This document shows positions 1 through 8,994 of a DNA stretch of 64,000 nt, in pieces. The stretch spans positions 310,001 through 374,000 of the forward strand of contig NZ_OBDO01000004.1 in NCBI RefSeq assembly GCF_900215145.1. Reading direction: 5' to 3'. Below the pieces are notes generated by a model. The model saw only the letters and a program-made list of their open reading frames with translations. It had not been told where the DNA came from and made no database searches. The translations under genes were made by a program, and so were the position numbers. How positions within the stretch are numbered: the first letter of the stretch is position 1; the number at the start of each line of letters is the position of its first letter. This stretch comes from Geodermatophilus sabuli (GTDB lineage: Bacteria > Actinomycetota > Actinomycetes > Mycobacteriales > Geodermatophilaceae).

Positions 1-8
1 CCCGCGCC

Positions 9-1181
9 ATGAGCCGGGCCGGAGAACTCCCCGAGAGCAGTCGCCGCCGCTTCCTGCAGGGCATGGGGGCGACCGCCGTGGCCGGCGGGATGCTGATGGC
101 CGGCACGGGGACGGCGAGGGCACACTCGGGCGGAGGCGGCCGGAACCACCCCGTGGCCACCCGCACCCGGCTGATCCTGCTGGGCGTGGGGGGCGGTCCC
201 GCGTACACGAGGTCTGACGTGTTCGGGATCTCCACCGCCGTGGTCTACGAGAACCGCGTGTACCTGGTGGACGCAGGGCTCGGCTCGTATCGGCGTCTGG
301 TCCAGAGTGGCCTGGCCGCACAGCCCACCGCCCCCTCGTCCCTGACCAACGTCCGCGGCATCTTCTTCACCCACCTGCACAGCGACCACATCACCGACTG
401 GCCGGCGATGTACGTGACCGGACCGTCCAACCGCACCGGGCGCCCGGCCGGGGACCGCATCGCGGTGCGCGGCCCCGGCCGGCGAGACACCCTCCCGCGC
501 CTCTTCCGCCCGAACCTCCCCGAGCCGGAGTTGGTCAACCCGGACGATCCGACGCCGGGGATCGCCGGCATGACCGGCTACCTGCGCCAGGCCTTCGCCT
601 CGGACTTCAACGACCGCGCCCGCGACGGCAGCGGCACGGCACCGGACGCACTGTTCGACGTGCAGGACATCGACCTGAGCGGGATCTGGGAGATCGACCC
701 CGAGGGTCGGCCACCGCGGCTGCCCCGCCCGATCGAGGTGTGGCAGGACGGGGAGGTGAGGATCACCGCGACCCTCGTCGACCACCACCCCACCGCGCCG
801 TCCTTCGGCTTCCGCTTCGACACACCCGACGGGTCGATCGTCGTCTCCGGGGACACCACGGTCAGCCAGAACCTCATCGACCTGGCCAGGAACACCGACT
901 ACCTCGTACACGAGGTCATCGACCCCGTCTTCGTGGACGAGATCGTGGCCCGCACGCCACCGGACTTGCGTGAGGGGTTGCGCGAGCACCTGCTGGAGTC
1001 CCACACGACCATCGAGCAGGTCGGCCGGGACGTGGCCGAGCCCGCCAGGGTCAGGCACCTGGTGCTCAACCATCTCGTGCCCAACGACCCCTCCCCGCTG
1101 CGCTGGGCGGCCGCCCAGAGCGGCTACTCCGGAACGCTGACCGTCGGCACGGACCTGCTGCAGCTGGGCGTCGGCCGCTGA
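9..1181 (+). CDS. Tat-exported metallo-beta-lactamase-fold hydrolase
   Basis: The 390-aa product starts with a twin-arginine signal (SSRRRFLQG, then a hydrophobic stretch to about residue 38 ending in ARAHS), so it is probably exported folded through Tat. The mature part is a metallo-beta-lactamase fold: the HLHSDH metal-binding motif sits near residue 123, a GDT-type aspartate near 280 and a later LNHL histidine near 355. The arrangement resembles RNase Z/AtsA-like MBL hydrolases, which hydrolyse esters or phosphodiesters with two metal ions. The substrate cannot be read from sequence. The ATG is only 8 bases into the window, so its ribosome binding site is not visible and an upstream start cannot be excluded. 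Confidence 0.85.
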   Translation: MSRAGELPESSRRRFLQGMGATAVAGGMLMAGTGTARAHSGGGGRNHPVATRTRLILLGVGGGPAYTRSDVFGISTAVVYENRVYLVDAGLGSYRRLVQSGLAAQPTAPSSLTNVRGIFFTHLHSDHITDWPAMYVTGPSNRTGRPAGDRIAVRGPGRRDTLPRLFRPNLPEPELVNPDDPTPGIAGMTGYLRQAFASDFNDRARDGSGTAPDALFDVQDIDLSGIWEIDPEGRPPRLPRPIEVWQDGEVRITATLVDHHPTAPSFGFRFDTPDGSIVVSGDTTVSQNLIDLARNTDYLVHEVIDPVFVDEIVARTPPDLREGLREHLLESHTTIEQVGRDVAEPARVRHLVLNHLVPNDPSPLRWAAAQSGYSGTLTVGTDLLQLGVGR

Positions 1182-1364
1182 ACGCGGTCGTCCTGTATCG
1201 CCCGCGGAGACATCACCGGGGCGTCACGGTGGCGGTGCTGGGTGGGGCGCTCGGCTTGGCTTGCCCGCCCGGGAGCGAGCCGCTGGAGCCCGGCGCCGGC
1301 GACCCGGGACGCGACCGTCATGACCCACTCGTGTCCGCGGGCGAAGGACACCCCGAGTCACGGG

Positions 1365-2600
1365 TCAGGGCACCTCAGGCGCCCGCACGGGGGATACGGC
1401 GACGGAACCGCGCCGCGGCAGCGTCGCGGCGGCACAGGCAGCCCCGAACGCGGCCGCGGCGGCGAGCAGGAACGCCGCCGAGAAGCTGCCGGTGCGGTCG
1501 GCGATCGACCCGCCGAGCAGAGGGCCGATCAACTGGGCCAGCCCGAAGACGAGGGTGACCGCCCCGAACGCCGCGGCGAACCGGCGTGCGTCCAGCCAGT
1601 CGGCCAGGTGGGCGGCAAGAACCGCCGGCGCCCCGGACATCGCGAGCCCGAACAGGACGGCGGAGGACGACGCCCACGGCTCGGCCCCGACCGGGACGAG
1701 CAGGACCGCCACGGTCATGCCCACGTAGGCCCACGTCATCGCCGCCCGCCGTCCGACCGAGTCCGACCAGCGGCCGAGCAGGATCCCGCCAGCGATGATG
1801 AACACCCCGGTGAGGGCGAACACCCCGGAGGCGTGCCCGGAGCCGAAGCCGGCGTCGTCCTCGTACGCGGCGACCAGGAAGGTCATGTAGATGGAGATCG
1901 CCAGGCCGTAGCCGCCGTACGACAGCGTCGAGCCGATCCAGCTGGGGACCGCGCGCAGCGCGGAGATGCGGACCGGGCCGGAGACCAAGACGACCTGCGG
2001 GCGCAGCCATCGAGCGGCCGCCACCGCGACGAGCGCGGACAGCACCGCCTCGATCGCCCACACCGGGCGCCACGCGCCGGAGCCGGCGACGGCGTGCACC
2101 ACGGCGGTCAGACCACTGCTCGCAATCACCCCTAGACCCACGCCGCTGCCGGTCAGGCCGATCGCGAGACCACGCCGGGAGACGTGGACGGCGGATCCGG
2201 CGATCCCCGGAGCCGGCACCCAGATCATCGCCCCGCCGAACCCGGCCAGGACCATCCCCACCACCAGGACCGGTACCGACGGCGCCAGCGCGAGGACCGA
2301 CAGCCCGGCTGTGGTGAGCAGCAGGCCCAGGCGCACCGACATAGCTGGTGCCAGGCGCCCGGCGGTGAGGATGACGAGTGAGGTTCCCCCGAGGTACGCA
2401 GTGAGGTTCAGGGTGCCGAGCAGTCCCGCGACGGCGTAGGAGTGCACCAGGTCGGCGTTGACGGCAGGCAGCAGGAGTGCGTACCCGAAGCGCCCGAAGC
2501 CTTGGGCCACGCCTGCGGCCAGCACCAGGATCGAGATGAGCGCCCGTGGCCCAGGGGCGGGGCTGCCCTGCCTCGCCTGGCGGGCACGCGAAGGGCGCAC
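1365..2600 (-). CDS. MFS transporter, YbfB/YjiJ type
   Basis: The 411-aa membrane protein has about twelve hydrophobic segments in two halves. The first helix carries the pattern QGFGRFGYALLLP, typical of the YbfB/YjiJ branch of the major facilitator superfamily, whose members are putative efflux or small-molecule transporters with few defined substrates. The start is a GTG; the first 20 residues are basic and poorly conserved, so the true start may be a few codons downstream. It stands alone, convergent with the MBL gene and followed upstream by decayed sequence. Confidence 0.85.
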   Translation of the reverse strand: MRPSRARQARQGSPAPGPRALISILVLAAGVAQGFGRFGYALLLPAVNADLVHSYAVAGLLGTLNLTAYLGGTSLVILTAGRLAPAMSVRLGLLLTTAGLSVLALAPSVPVLVVGMVLAGFGGAMIWVPAPGIAGSAVHVSRRGLAIGLTGSGVGLGVIASSGLTAVVHAVAGSGAWRPVWAIEAVLSALVAVAAARWLRPQVVLVSGPVRISALRAVPSWIGSTLSYGGYGLAISIYMTFLVAAYEDDAGFGSGHASGVFALTGVFIIAGGILLGRWSDSVGRRAAMTWAYVGMTVAVLLVPVGAEPWASSSAVLFGLAMSGAPAVLAAHLADWLDARRFAAAFGAVTLVFGLAQLIGPLLGGSIADRTGSFSAAFLLAAAAAFGAACAAATLPRRGSVAVSPVRAPEVP

Positions 2601-2749
2601 CGACGAAGCGTAGGCCGCTCTCGCGGCGCCCCTGACCTGGAACCGCGAGCCCCATCGTCCAGCAGGTGGTCAGACCCTGTGTGGCGGGCAGCCACCCGGA
2701 GGCGGAGCCCCCTCTGCCTCCGGCAGCGTCAGACGATCCGCGGAAGGCG

Positions 2750-3040
2750 TCAGACCGACCGGCCGGCGAACGCAGCTGTGCGTTGACAGGCGTCGGCACC
2801 CTCGGGCGTCCGCTGCTCGGGCCCGAACGCCGGGCCTCGGTGGCCGTCGGTGAGACCGGCGCGCATGGAGGCCGAGCCGCGCTGGGCCACCTCGGCATCG
2901 AGGTCACCAGTCGTCCGTCCGATGGCCGTGGCGAGGTCCCAGGTGTGCACGGCGAGCTCGGCGCACTGCCAGTCGAGGGAGACGGGTCCGCCGCCGCGGG
3001 CCCCGTCGTCGGCCACATCGTGAAGAAGGTCTTCCGCATG
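2750..3040 (-). pseudogene. C-terminal remnant of a TIGR03086/maleylpyruvate-isomerase-type DinB protein
   Basis: Reading leftward, about 95 codons encode a sequence typical of the C-terminal half of actinobacterial mycothiol-dependent DinB-superfamily proteins: WQCAELAVHTWDLATAIGR, then GPAFGPEQ, then a terminal AAFAGRSV. The N-terminal half, which should carry the metal-binding four-helix bundle, is absent: the open frame continues upstream but its residues do not resemble the family. No ribosome binding site or sensible start is near the conserved part. I read this as a truncated gene. A live gene with a highly divergent N-terminus is less likely. Confidence 0.55.
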
Positions 3041-3353
3041 TGAGCGGAACTGGGCGTCCGCGTGGATCCGGATGCTGGCCGACAACCCGAAGCTCATCCA
3101 GCACCCGCTCGCCCGCATCGACGACGGCCGTGCCTGGGTCGCCCGGGACGACGACACGCTCACCAACCTGCCTGGTCTGGCTGTGTCCACGACTCCACCT
3201 ACAGGTGCGTCTGGGCGTCACGAACTCGGATGGTGGAGTCCGTAGAACGGCGCACATGGTGACGATGGGCACAGTGCGCCGGGTGGGGCAGGGTGGTCCG
3301 GCGTCGCGGCCCGCCTCCACCACTCGGGGCCCGCACATTGCCACAGTCCCCGC
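3041..3353. other. Gap with possible second gene fragment
   Basis: No complete gene is visible. On the + strand, about 3054-3180 can be read as a short stretch with LADNPKLIQHPLARIDDGRA in it, which looks like real protein sequence (vaguely spermidine-synthase-like) but has no start, no continuation and lies opposite the DinB remnant. The patch therefore looks like a junction of gene debris. Confidence 0.3.
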
Positions 3354-4121
3354 ATGCGTCTGGCGGTGTGCTCCTCCAAGGGCGGGGTGGGCAAGACGAC
3401 GACCGCGGCGAACCTTGCCGCGGCTCTGGCCCGGCACGGCAGGGTGCTCGCCGTGGACGTCGATCCGCAGGACAGCCTAGGACGAGCCTTCGGCGTCGTC
3501 GCCAAGCGGGGCGACGACAGCTTGGCTGCTCTCCTGGACGACTCCGCCGCCGATGCCCGGGCCGTGATCCGGCACGACGTCTCACCGGGGCTGGATCTGC
3601 TGCCGGCACATCCGGAGCTGGAGACCATGGCCGCCCGGCTGGCCAGCACGGGAGGCCTGATCACCAGCATCCGGCGCGTGCTGCGACCGCTTCTCACCGA
3701 CTACGACCACATCGTGTTGGACACCCGCGGCGACCTTGGAGGCCTCACCCTCGCTGCGGTATGCGCCGCCGACGCCGTGCTCACCGTCTTCACGAGCGAC
3801 CCTGGCTCGGCGCTCGGCGTCGCCCGCGTCGCGGCATTCCTCGAGCAGCACCGGACCTACGAGAACACCTCTGCGGTTCTCGTCGGAGTCGCCTGCGCCG
3901 TATGGGATCAGCAAGGGCGCGCTGCCCGCGAGGTCGCCGGCGCTCTGGAGGGGACCGATCTACCTCTGCTCACGACCCGAGTCCCGCTCTCCCGCCGCGT
4001 GCCGACCAGCACGCTGTCCAAGCGACCTGTGGTCCTCTCCCACCCGACCAGCCCGGTGGGTTCTGCCTATCTAGCGCTCGCCGATGAGGTGCTCGCCGCA
4101 GCCGAAAGGGTTCCCGCATGA
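3354..4121 (+). CDS. ParA/MinD-type ATPase (orphan)
   Basis: The 255-aa protein has the deviant Walker A motif KGGVGKTT at residues 9-16, with both the signature lysine K9 and the P-loop lysine K14, then DVDPQ near residue 37 and a Walker B-like segment before the DTRGD patch near 123. ParA/MinD ATPases dimerise on ATP and move or position DNA, chemoreceptors or protein assemblies. There is no ParB gene beside it and no parS site that I can see, so it is not the chromosomal partition pair. The next gene overlaps its stop by 4 bases (ATGA), which implies translational coupling and a joint function. No convincing ribosome binding site precedes the ATG. Confidence 0.85.
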   Translation: MRLAVCSSKGGVGKTTTAANLAAALARHGRVLAVDVDPQDSLGRAFGVVAKRGDDSLAALLDDSAADARAVIRHDVSPGLDLLPAHPELETMAARLASTGGLITSIRRVLRPLLTDYDHIVLDTRGDLGGLTLAAVCAADAVLTVFTSDPGSALGVARVAAFLEQHRTYENTSAVLVGVACAVWDQQGRAAREVAGALEGTDLPLLTTRVPLSRRVPTSTLSKRPVVLSHPTSPVGSAYLALADEVLAAAERVPA

Positions 4122-4414
4122 GCACGACAAAATTCTCCGCGACGGGGTCTCGACGCCCGCGGACACTCCAAGACGACCTGCTTGACGACCTACGTCAGGC
4201 TGCCCCTCTGCCGGTCGCGCAACCGAGCTCGGACCACCCGGTGCCAACGCCGGCTGAACGACTGGAATCCACGGACCCGGACGCGCTCACCGTCGAGCTC
4301 CGGCTGACGCCGCGACGTTGGTCCGCGCTCAGCGTGCGGACCCCGTCCATCGGGGCGGGCCTCGTCGTGACGGCCGGGCCGCTGCACCTGCACTTCCGAG
4401 GCCTCGGCCGCTGA
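4118..4414 (+). CDS. Small partner of the orphan ParA
   Basis: The 98-aa protein is not recognised. Its first 60 residues are polar and probably disordered, with an acidic/leucine patch DDLLDDLRQA near 20-29. The last 35 residues (VELRLTPRRWSALSVRTPS and on) look like a small folded tail. It overlaps the parA stop by ATGA. In other ParA-like systems a short gene directly downstream often encodes the adaptor that stimulates the ATPase through a basic N-terminal peptide, and residues 5-16 here (KFSATGSRRPRT) are basic. That role is inference from position and composition only. Confidence 0.6.
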   Translation: MSTTKFSATGSRRPRTLQDDLLDDLRQAAPLPVAQPSSDHPVPTPAERLESTDPDALTVELRLTPRRWSALSVRTPSIGAGLVVTAGPLHLHFRGLGR

Positions 4415-4660
4415 GTTCCATCGGCACACCCGGGCCTCGCACCGGTACCCGGACGGCGCGCACATCGGCAGGTCTACCGATGGCCTCCCCCGGCGGCATC
4501 CTGCAGGTTGGGAGTACCAGGCGCGGGTGTGACCCGTCCGGTCTCCGGAGGGACCGCGAGGAGGAGCAGCGCAGTACGACGACAGCCGTCCTGTGAGCGT
4601 CCGGCGCTCGTGGAGCCCGCTTCGTGATCACCGACTTGGAACCAACTGGATGGAGGAGTC

Positions 4661-4879
4661 GTGAGCGAGTCAGAGCTGGAGGAGACCGGGACCGGCCAGG
4701 CCGCCAAGCGCATCGGTCAGGCGCCGACGACCACGGATGTGACCGATCCGGAGCGATCCTCCCGGAACACCGCCGCCGGCTCCGGTTCCGAGCCCGGCGA
4801 AGGCCCCGTCCAGCCTGACGCCGACGAGGGGGTGGACCCCTCGGCCAGCATCGAGCCCCGCAACGAGGGGCTCGTCTGA
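4661..4879 (+). CDS. Small acidic disordered protein
   Basis: The 72-aa hypothetical protein starts at GTG with a good ribosome binding site (GGAGGAGT just upstream). It is rich in E, D, G, S, P and T, has no hydrophobic core and ends with EPRNEGLV. It is probably intrinsically disordered. It lies 114 bases before the DUF2254 gene on the same strand. No function is assigned. Confidence 0.5.
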   Translation: MSESELEETGTGQAAKRIGQAPTTTDVTDPERSSRNTAAGSGSEPGEGPVQPDADEGVDPSASIEPRNEGLV

Positions 4880-4993
4880 GCCCGACGTCCGGATGGAAGG
4901 CCGGCCCTCGCCGGCGACCGATCACGGTGGCGCTCACGGCTCGGGATCACACCGGCCGGCCGGCCTGCCGGTCCGAGCCTCAGAGGAAGCACG

Positions 4994-6352
4994 ATGCGCC
5001 TCACCCGCTTCGTCCACGCCGTACGGACCAGCCTGTGGCTGGTCCCACTGCTGTGCGTCCTGGCCGGCGTGCTGATCGCCCTCGGCACGCTCTGGCTCGA
5101 CCGCCGGTCGGGCTACACCCTCGTCCCGCAGAGCGTGACCGGAACGCCCAGCGACGCGCAGACGACCCTGTCGGTCTTCGCCACCGCGATGGCCTCGCTG
5201 ATCAGCCTGGTGCTCACCGTGACGCTGGTGGCGGTGCAGCTGGCGATGGGCCAGTTCTCCCCGCGGATCGTGGGCGCACTGCTCTCCGACCGGTTCAGCC
5301 AACTGGCGATCGGCCTGTTCGGGGCGACGTTCGTCGTCGCCGTACTCACCCTCCGGGAGATCCGCGGTTCGGACACCGGCACCGTTCCCGGCCTGACGGT
5401 GCTGCTGGCCCACCTACTGATGTTCGCCAGCCTGGTGACGCTGATCCTGTTCGTGCACCACTCCGGGCAGACCATGCGGGCAACTGGCCTGATCGACCTC
5501 GTCGGCGACCGCACCCGTGACCTCATCGCGTCGTCCTTCCCGGCGCCCCGAGCGGCGACCGGCCCGGACCCCGACCCCGACGTGATCCCCTCGCGGGAGC
5601 CGGGCAGCGTCGTCCGAGTCGACCGCGCCGGGCTGATCGCCGCCGCGCGCCGCGCCGACTGCGTCCTCGAACTGGTGCCCGTCGTCGGCGACTTCGTGTC
5701 GGGCGGGGCACCACTGTTCCGGGTGCACCCCGGCCTCCGGCGGGGAGGGGATGTCGCCGCGCCGGTCGCGCTGCTCCAGGCCGAGGAGATCGCGCGGCTG
5801 GTCCTCGTGGGCCCCGAGCGCGTGCACACGGAGGACGCCCCCTACGGGGTGCGCAAACTGGTCGACATCGCGGAGCGGTCGATCGCTCAGCCGTTCAACG
5901 ACCCCACGACGACCCTCCAGGCGCTGCACCGGTTGCATGACCTGCTGCGCCAGCTCGCCGTGCGCCCGCTCCCCCCAGGGGAGGACCGGGACGAGGACGG
6001 CGTGGTGCGGCTGGTCGAGCGCACGCTGTCCTGGGACGGCTACGTGCGGCTCGCCTTCGACGAGATCCGGCTGGCCGGCGCGGCCTCCCCGCAGGTGACC
6101 CGCCGGCTGTGCGCGGCGCTTCATGATCTCAAGTGCGTCGCCCCGCCCGACCGGCAGGCCCCGCTCGACCGCCAGCAGCGGCTGCTGACCGCCGCCGTCC
6201 ACCGGGCCTACGAGGACGAGGAGGACATCGCCGCCGCGCTCACGCCCGACGCCGAGGGCATCGGGTCCGGAGCCGACGTCACCACCGCCGTGCGCCTGGA
6301 CAGGGGCACGCCGGACACCGGCGTCCGGCCCGGCGCGGGCATCCCGGGGTAG
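4994..6352 (+). CDS. DUF2254 integral membrane protein
   Basis: The 452-aa protein matches the DUF2254 pattern: about four N-terminal membrane helices (roughly residues 14-35, 60-90, 105-120 and 134-155) with the conserved AVQLAMGQFSPRI stretch near 75, followed by a long cytosolic domain. The family is common in actinobacteria and its role is unknown; a channel-like or stress function has been suggested only by context. The ATG follows GAGGAAGC, an acceptable ribosome binding site. The last 145 bases overlap the 3' end of the convergent GGDEF-EAL gene. Confidence 0.85.
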   Translation: MRLTRFVHAVRTSLWLVPLLCVLAGVLIALGTLWLDRRSGYTLVPQSVTGTPSDAQTTLSVFATAMASLISLVLTVTLVAVQLAMGQFSPRIVGALLSDRFSQLAIGLFGATFVVAVLTLREIRGSDTGTVPGLTVLLAHLLMFASLVTLILFVHHSGQTMRATGLIDLVGDRTRDLIASSFPAPRAATGPDPDPDVIPSREPGSVVRVDRAGLIAAARRADCVLELVPVVGDFVSGGAPLFRVHPGLRRGGDVAAPVALLQAEEIARLVLVGPERVHTEDAPYGVRKLVDIAERSIAQPFNDPTTTLQALHRLHDLLRQLAVRPLPPGEDRDEDGVVRLVERTLSWDGYVRLAFDEIRLAGAASPQVTRRLCAALHDLKCVAPPDRQAPLDRQQRLLTAAVHRAYEDEEDIAAALTPDAEGIGSGADVTTAVRLDRGTPDTGVRPGAGIPG

Positions 6353-8640
6353 CGGGCTCCTCGCGTGCGCAGCTCCGGCGCGCTCACCACCTCGGCGACG
6401 ACGACGCCGTGTCGGGGGGCCCGCGCCACAGTGGGGTGCAGGCCGGTCCGCCAGCGGAAGGACGCCTCGGCGGGGAGGGTCATGGGCAGGTGCTCGGGCG
6501 CGGACGGCCGGGCGAGCAGGTAGCCGCTGGCGGAGTCCACCCCGAGGGCGCTGAGCGCGGTCAGCTGCGGCAGGGTCTCGACCCCCTCCGCGATGACGTG
6601 CGCCTCGATGGCCCGCGCCAGCGTCACGATGCCGGCCACCAACGCCTCGCCTCGAGCTGTCCCGAGGTCGTGGACGAAGGACTTGTCCACCTTGATGACG
6701 TCGACCGGGAACTCGCTCAGGCGGGCCAGCGAGCTGTAGCCGGTTCCGAAGTCGTCGATGGCGATCGCCACCCCCAGGTCGTGTATCCGCTCCAGCACCT
6801 CCCCCGCCCAGGAGCAGCCGGCGAGCGCCGACTCGGTCACCTCGATCCCGAGGCGATGCGCGGGCAGCCCGGCACGGTCCAGCTGGGCAGCGAGCCGGGC
6901 GGGGAACTCACGGTCGACCAGCTGCTGCGGGGAGACGTTGACCCACACCCGGAGTTCCGCGATGTGCGCCCACCGGTCGGCCTGCTCGATCGCCCGGGCG
7001 AGGACCAGCTCGCCGATGCGGTGGATGAGCCCCGTCTCCTCGGCGACCGGGATGAACTCCTGCGGGCCGACGAGGCCACGGGCGGGATGCCGCCAGCGGA
7101 CCAGCGCCTCCACGTGGCAGATCTGCTCGACCCGGAGGTCGAAGGCGGGCTGGTACTCCACCAGCAGCTCGTCGCGGTCCAGGGCGTGGCGCAGGTCGTT
7201 CTCGATCTCGACGCGGTGCACCGACTCCACGTGCATCTGCTCGTCGAACCAGACAGCCCGTTCCCGGCCGGTGTCCTTGGCGCGGTAGAGCGCCGCGTCG
7301 GCCTCCCGGAGCAGGATGTCGAGATCGGCCGGGCCGGTCGCCGTGGCCAGGCCGACGCTGACGGTGACGAGGAGGCGCGCACCCACCTCGACCGGCTCCC
7401 GGCTCGCCTCGATGACCTCCTGGGCGAACCGGCCGACCTCCTCGGCGGAGCGGTCCACCAGGACCACCACGAACTCGTCGCCACCGAAGCGGGCCACCGG
7501 ATCGCCCGGACCGGCCAGAGCGGCGAGACGTCGTGCGAACTCGCTCAGCAGACGGTCCCCGGTGCCGTGCCCCAGGCTGTCGTTGACCAGCTTGAACCGG
7601 TCCAGGTCGATGAAGGCGACGGTGAGGCGGGCCTCCGGCTGTCCGGCGAGGACCCGGTCCACCTCCTGCAACATCCCGGCGCGGCTCAGCAGACCGGTCA
7701 GCTCGTCGTGTGTGGCCCGGTGGGCCAGGTCGCGCTGCGCCCGTTCAGCTGCCGCGCGGGCCGCCCGCTCGGCGGTCAGCAGGCGTTCCCGCTCCCGCTC
7801 CATGGCCCGCCGCTCGGAGATGTCCCGGAAGTAGATGGCGATCCCGCCCCGACGCAGGGGGTACACGCGGGCCTCGCACCACAGATCCGCCTCGTCGTAG
7901 CGCGCCTCGAGGGTGGCGGTCCGTCCCGTGCACGCGACCTGGCGGTAGGTCCTCTCGAACTCCGTGCCGAGCAGGGCGGGGAACCGGGCCCAGATGTCCT
8001 CGCCCACGACCTCGTCGCGAGCGACGCCCAGCCGGGCCTCGGCCTGCGCGTTGATGTACGTCATCCGCCAGTCGGCGTCGACGCCGATGTACATGTCGCT
8101 GATCGACTCGAGGTTGTCGATGAGCTCGGCCGCCGTCCGCGTGGTCGCCTCCGCCCGCGCCGCCTCCGCCTCCGCGGTGCTCACGTCCCGGAAGGACACG
8201 TACGCCCGTGGCGAGTCCCCGTCGAGGAAGGTGGCGGTGGTGATCTCGGCAGGGAACGTCGATCCGTCACTGCGGCGCAACCGGAACACCCCTCGGAACG
8301 CGCCCTCCCGGGCCCGGGTCTCGAGCGCCTCCCTCCACCGGCGGTCACGCCGGTCGATGATCCCGTCCCGGCCGAGCTCGATCAGCTCGAGCTCCGTCCG
8401 GCCGAGCAGCTCGCAGGCCCGCGCGTTCGCGCCGAGCGTGCGCCCATCGGCCGAGGTGATCAGCACCCCGTCGAGACCGTGGATGAACAGTGCCTCGTAG
8501 ACGCTGCTGCGCAGCGTCGAGGGAGCCGAGTCGAGGATCACATCGGCGTATCGGCCGATCGACAGTCCCGGTTGACCGTGTTCCGCAATTCGGGTGAGCC
8601 GGTTCGCCTGGGGAACGCCGTGCCTCGGAGCGGCGATCAC
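6208..8640 (-). CDS. PAS-PAS-GGDEF-EAL cyclic di-GMP enzyme
   Basis: The 810-aa protein (from GTG 8640) has two PAS domains (about residues 40-150 and 175-290), a coiled linker rich in E and R, a GGDEF domain with intact FGGDEF at about 385-390, and an EAL domain with EAL at about 511-513. EAL catalytic residues are present: NVSPQQL, EVTES, IDDFGTGYSSL, IKVDKSF and AEGVET. It could therefore both make and degrade c-di-GMP, gated by the PAS sensors. There is no membrane segment, so it is cytosolic. The start is uncertain: GTG 8640 has GGGAGG only 2 bases away, GTG 8541 has no clear site, and the frame stays open to 8985. The C-terminal tail overlaps the DUF2254 gene. Confidence 0.88.
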   Translation of the reverse strand: MIAAPRHGVPQANRLTRIAEHGQPGLSIGRYADVILDSAPSTLRSSVYEALFIHGLDGVLITSADGRTLGANARACELLGRTELELIELGRDGIIDRRDRRWREALETRAREGAFRGVFRLRRSDGSTFPAEITTATFLDGDSPRAYVSFRDVSTAEAEAARAEATTRTAAELIDNLESISDMYIGVDADWRMTYINAQAEARLGVARDEVVGEDIWARFPALLGTEFERTYRQVACTGRTATLEARYDEADLWCEARVYPLRRGGIAIYFRDISERRAMERERERLLTAERAARAAAERAQRDLAHRATHDELTGLLSRAGMLQEVDRVLAGQPEARLTVAFIDLDRFKLVNDSLGHGTGDRLLSEFARRLAALAGPGDPVARFGGDEFVVVLVDRSAEEVGRFAQEVIEASREPVEVGARLLVTVSVGLATATGPADLDILLREADAALYRAKDTGRERAVWFDEQMHVESVHRVEIENDLRHALDRDELLVEYQPAFDLRVEQICHVEALVRWRHPARGLVGPQEFIPVAEETGLIHRIGELVLARAIEQADRWAHIAELRVWVNVSPQQLVDREFPARLAAQLDRAGLPAHRLGIEVTESALAGCSWAGEVLERIHDLGVAIAIDDFGTGYSSLARLSEFPVDVIKVDKSFVHDLGTARGEALVAGIVTLARAIEAHVIAEGVETLPQLTALSALGVDSASGYLLARPSAPEHLPMTLPAEASFRWRTGLHPTVARAPRHGVVVAEVVSAPELRTRGARYPGMPAPGRTPVSGVPLSRRTAVVTSAPDPMPSASGVSAAAMSSSSS

Positions 8641-8994
8641 GGCCTCCCGGGGTCGCGTGGGTGGCCGGCAGGTGGCGGCCGGCGCGTCATGCGGTGACGT
8701 CGGGAGTATCGGTCGCCGAACGAGGGGGTTCGACCGGACGACGGCATGCGATGTCGATGAGGCCGATCGGCGCGGGCGATGGCCAGCGCCCTGCCCGTGC
8801 CGCGGCTCAGCCCCGGAGGCGCTCCCGGCACTGCCGCCGGTAGGCGTCCAGGAATGCGCGACCGGGCCGGCACGGACAACGCTCCGGTGAATACGGCGAC
8901 CCTGAGCTGCCGGCCCGGATCTGCGCCCCGGAGGGTCAGCTGATGTTGCTGACCTCTGGCGTCCGCGACCGATGGGCCACGGCAACGGCGCGCC
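8641..8994. other. Intergenic region upstream of the GGDEF-EAL gene
   Basis: About 350 bases lie between the 5' end of the GGDEF-EAL gene and the 3' end of the DUF1345 gene. The reading frame of the former continues through it without stops, but the residues are R/P/G-rich and match nothing. No repeat, hairpin or RNA gene was recognised. Confidence 0.4.

Noticed and set aside
1242-2135. Long + strand open frame opposite the MFS gene.
   Set aside because: R/G/P/D-rich shadow frame typical of high-GC DNA; the opposite strand encodes a clear MFS protein.
6133-8697. 854-codon + strand open frame.
   Set aside because: It is the antisense of the PAS-GGDEF-EAL gene, whose motifs are unmistakable.
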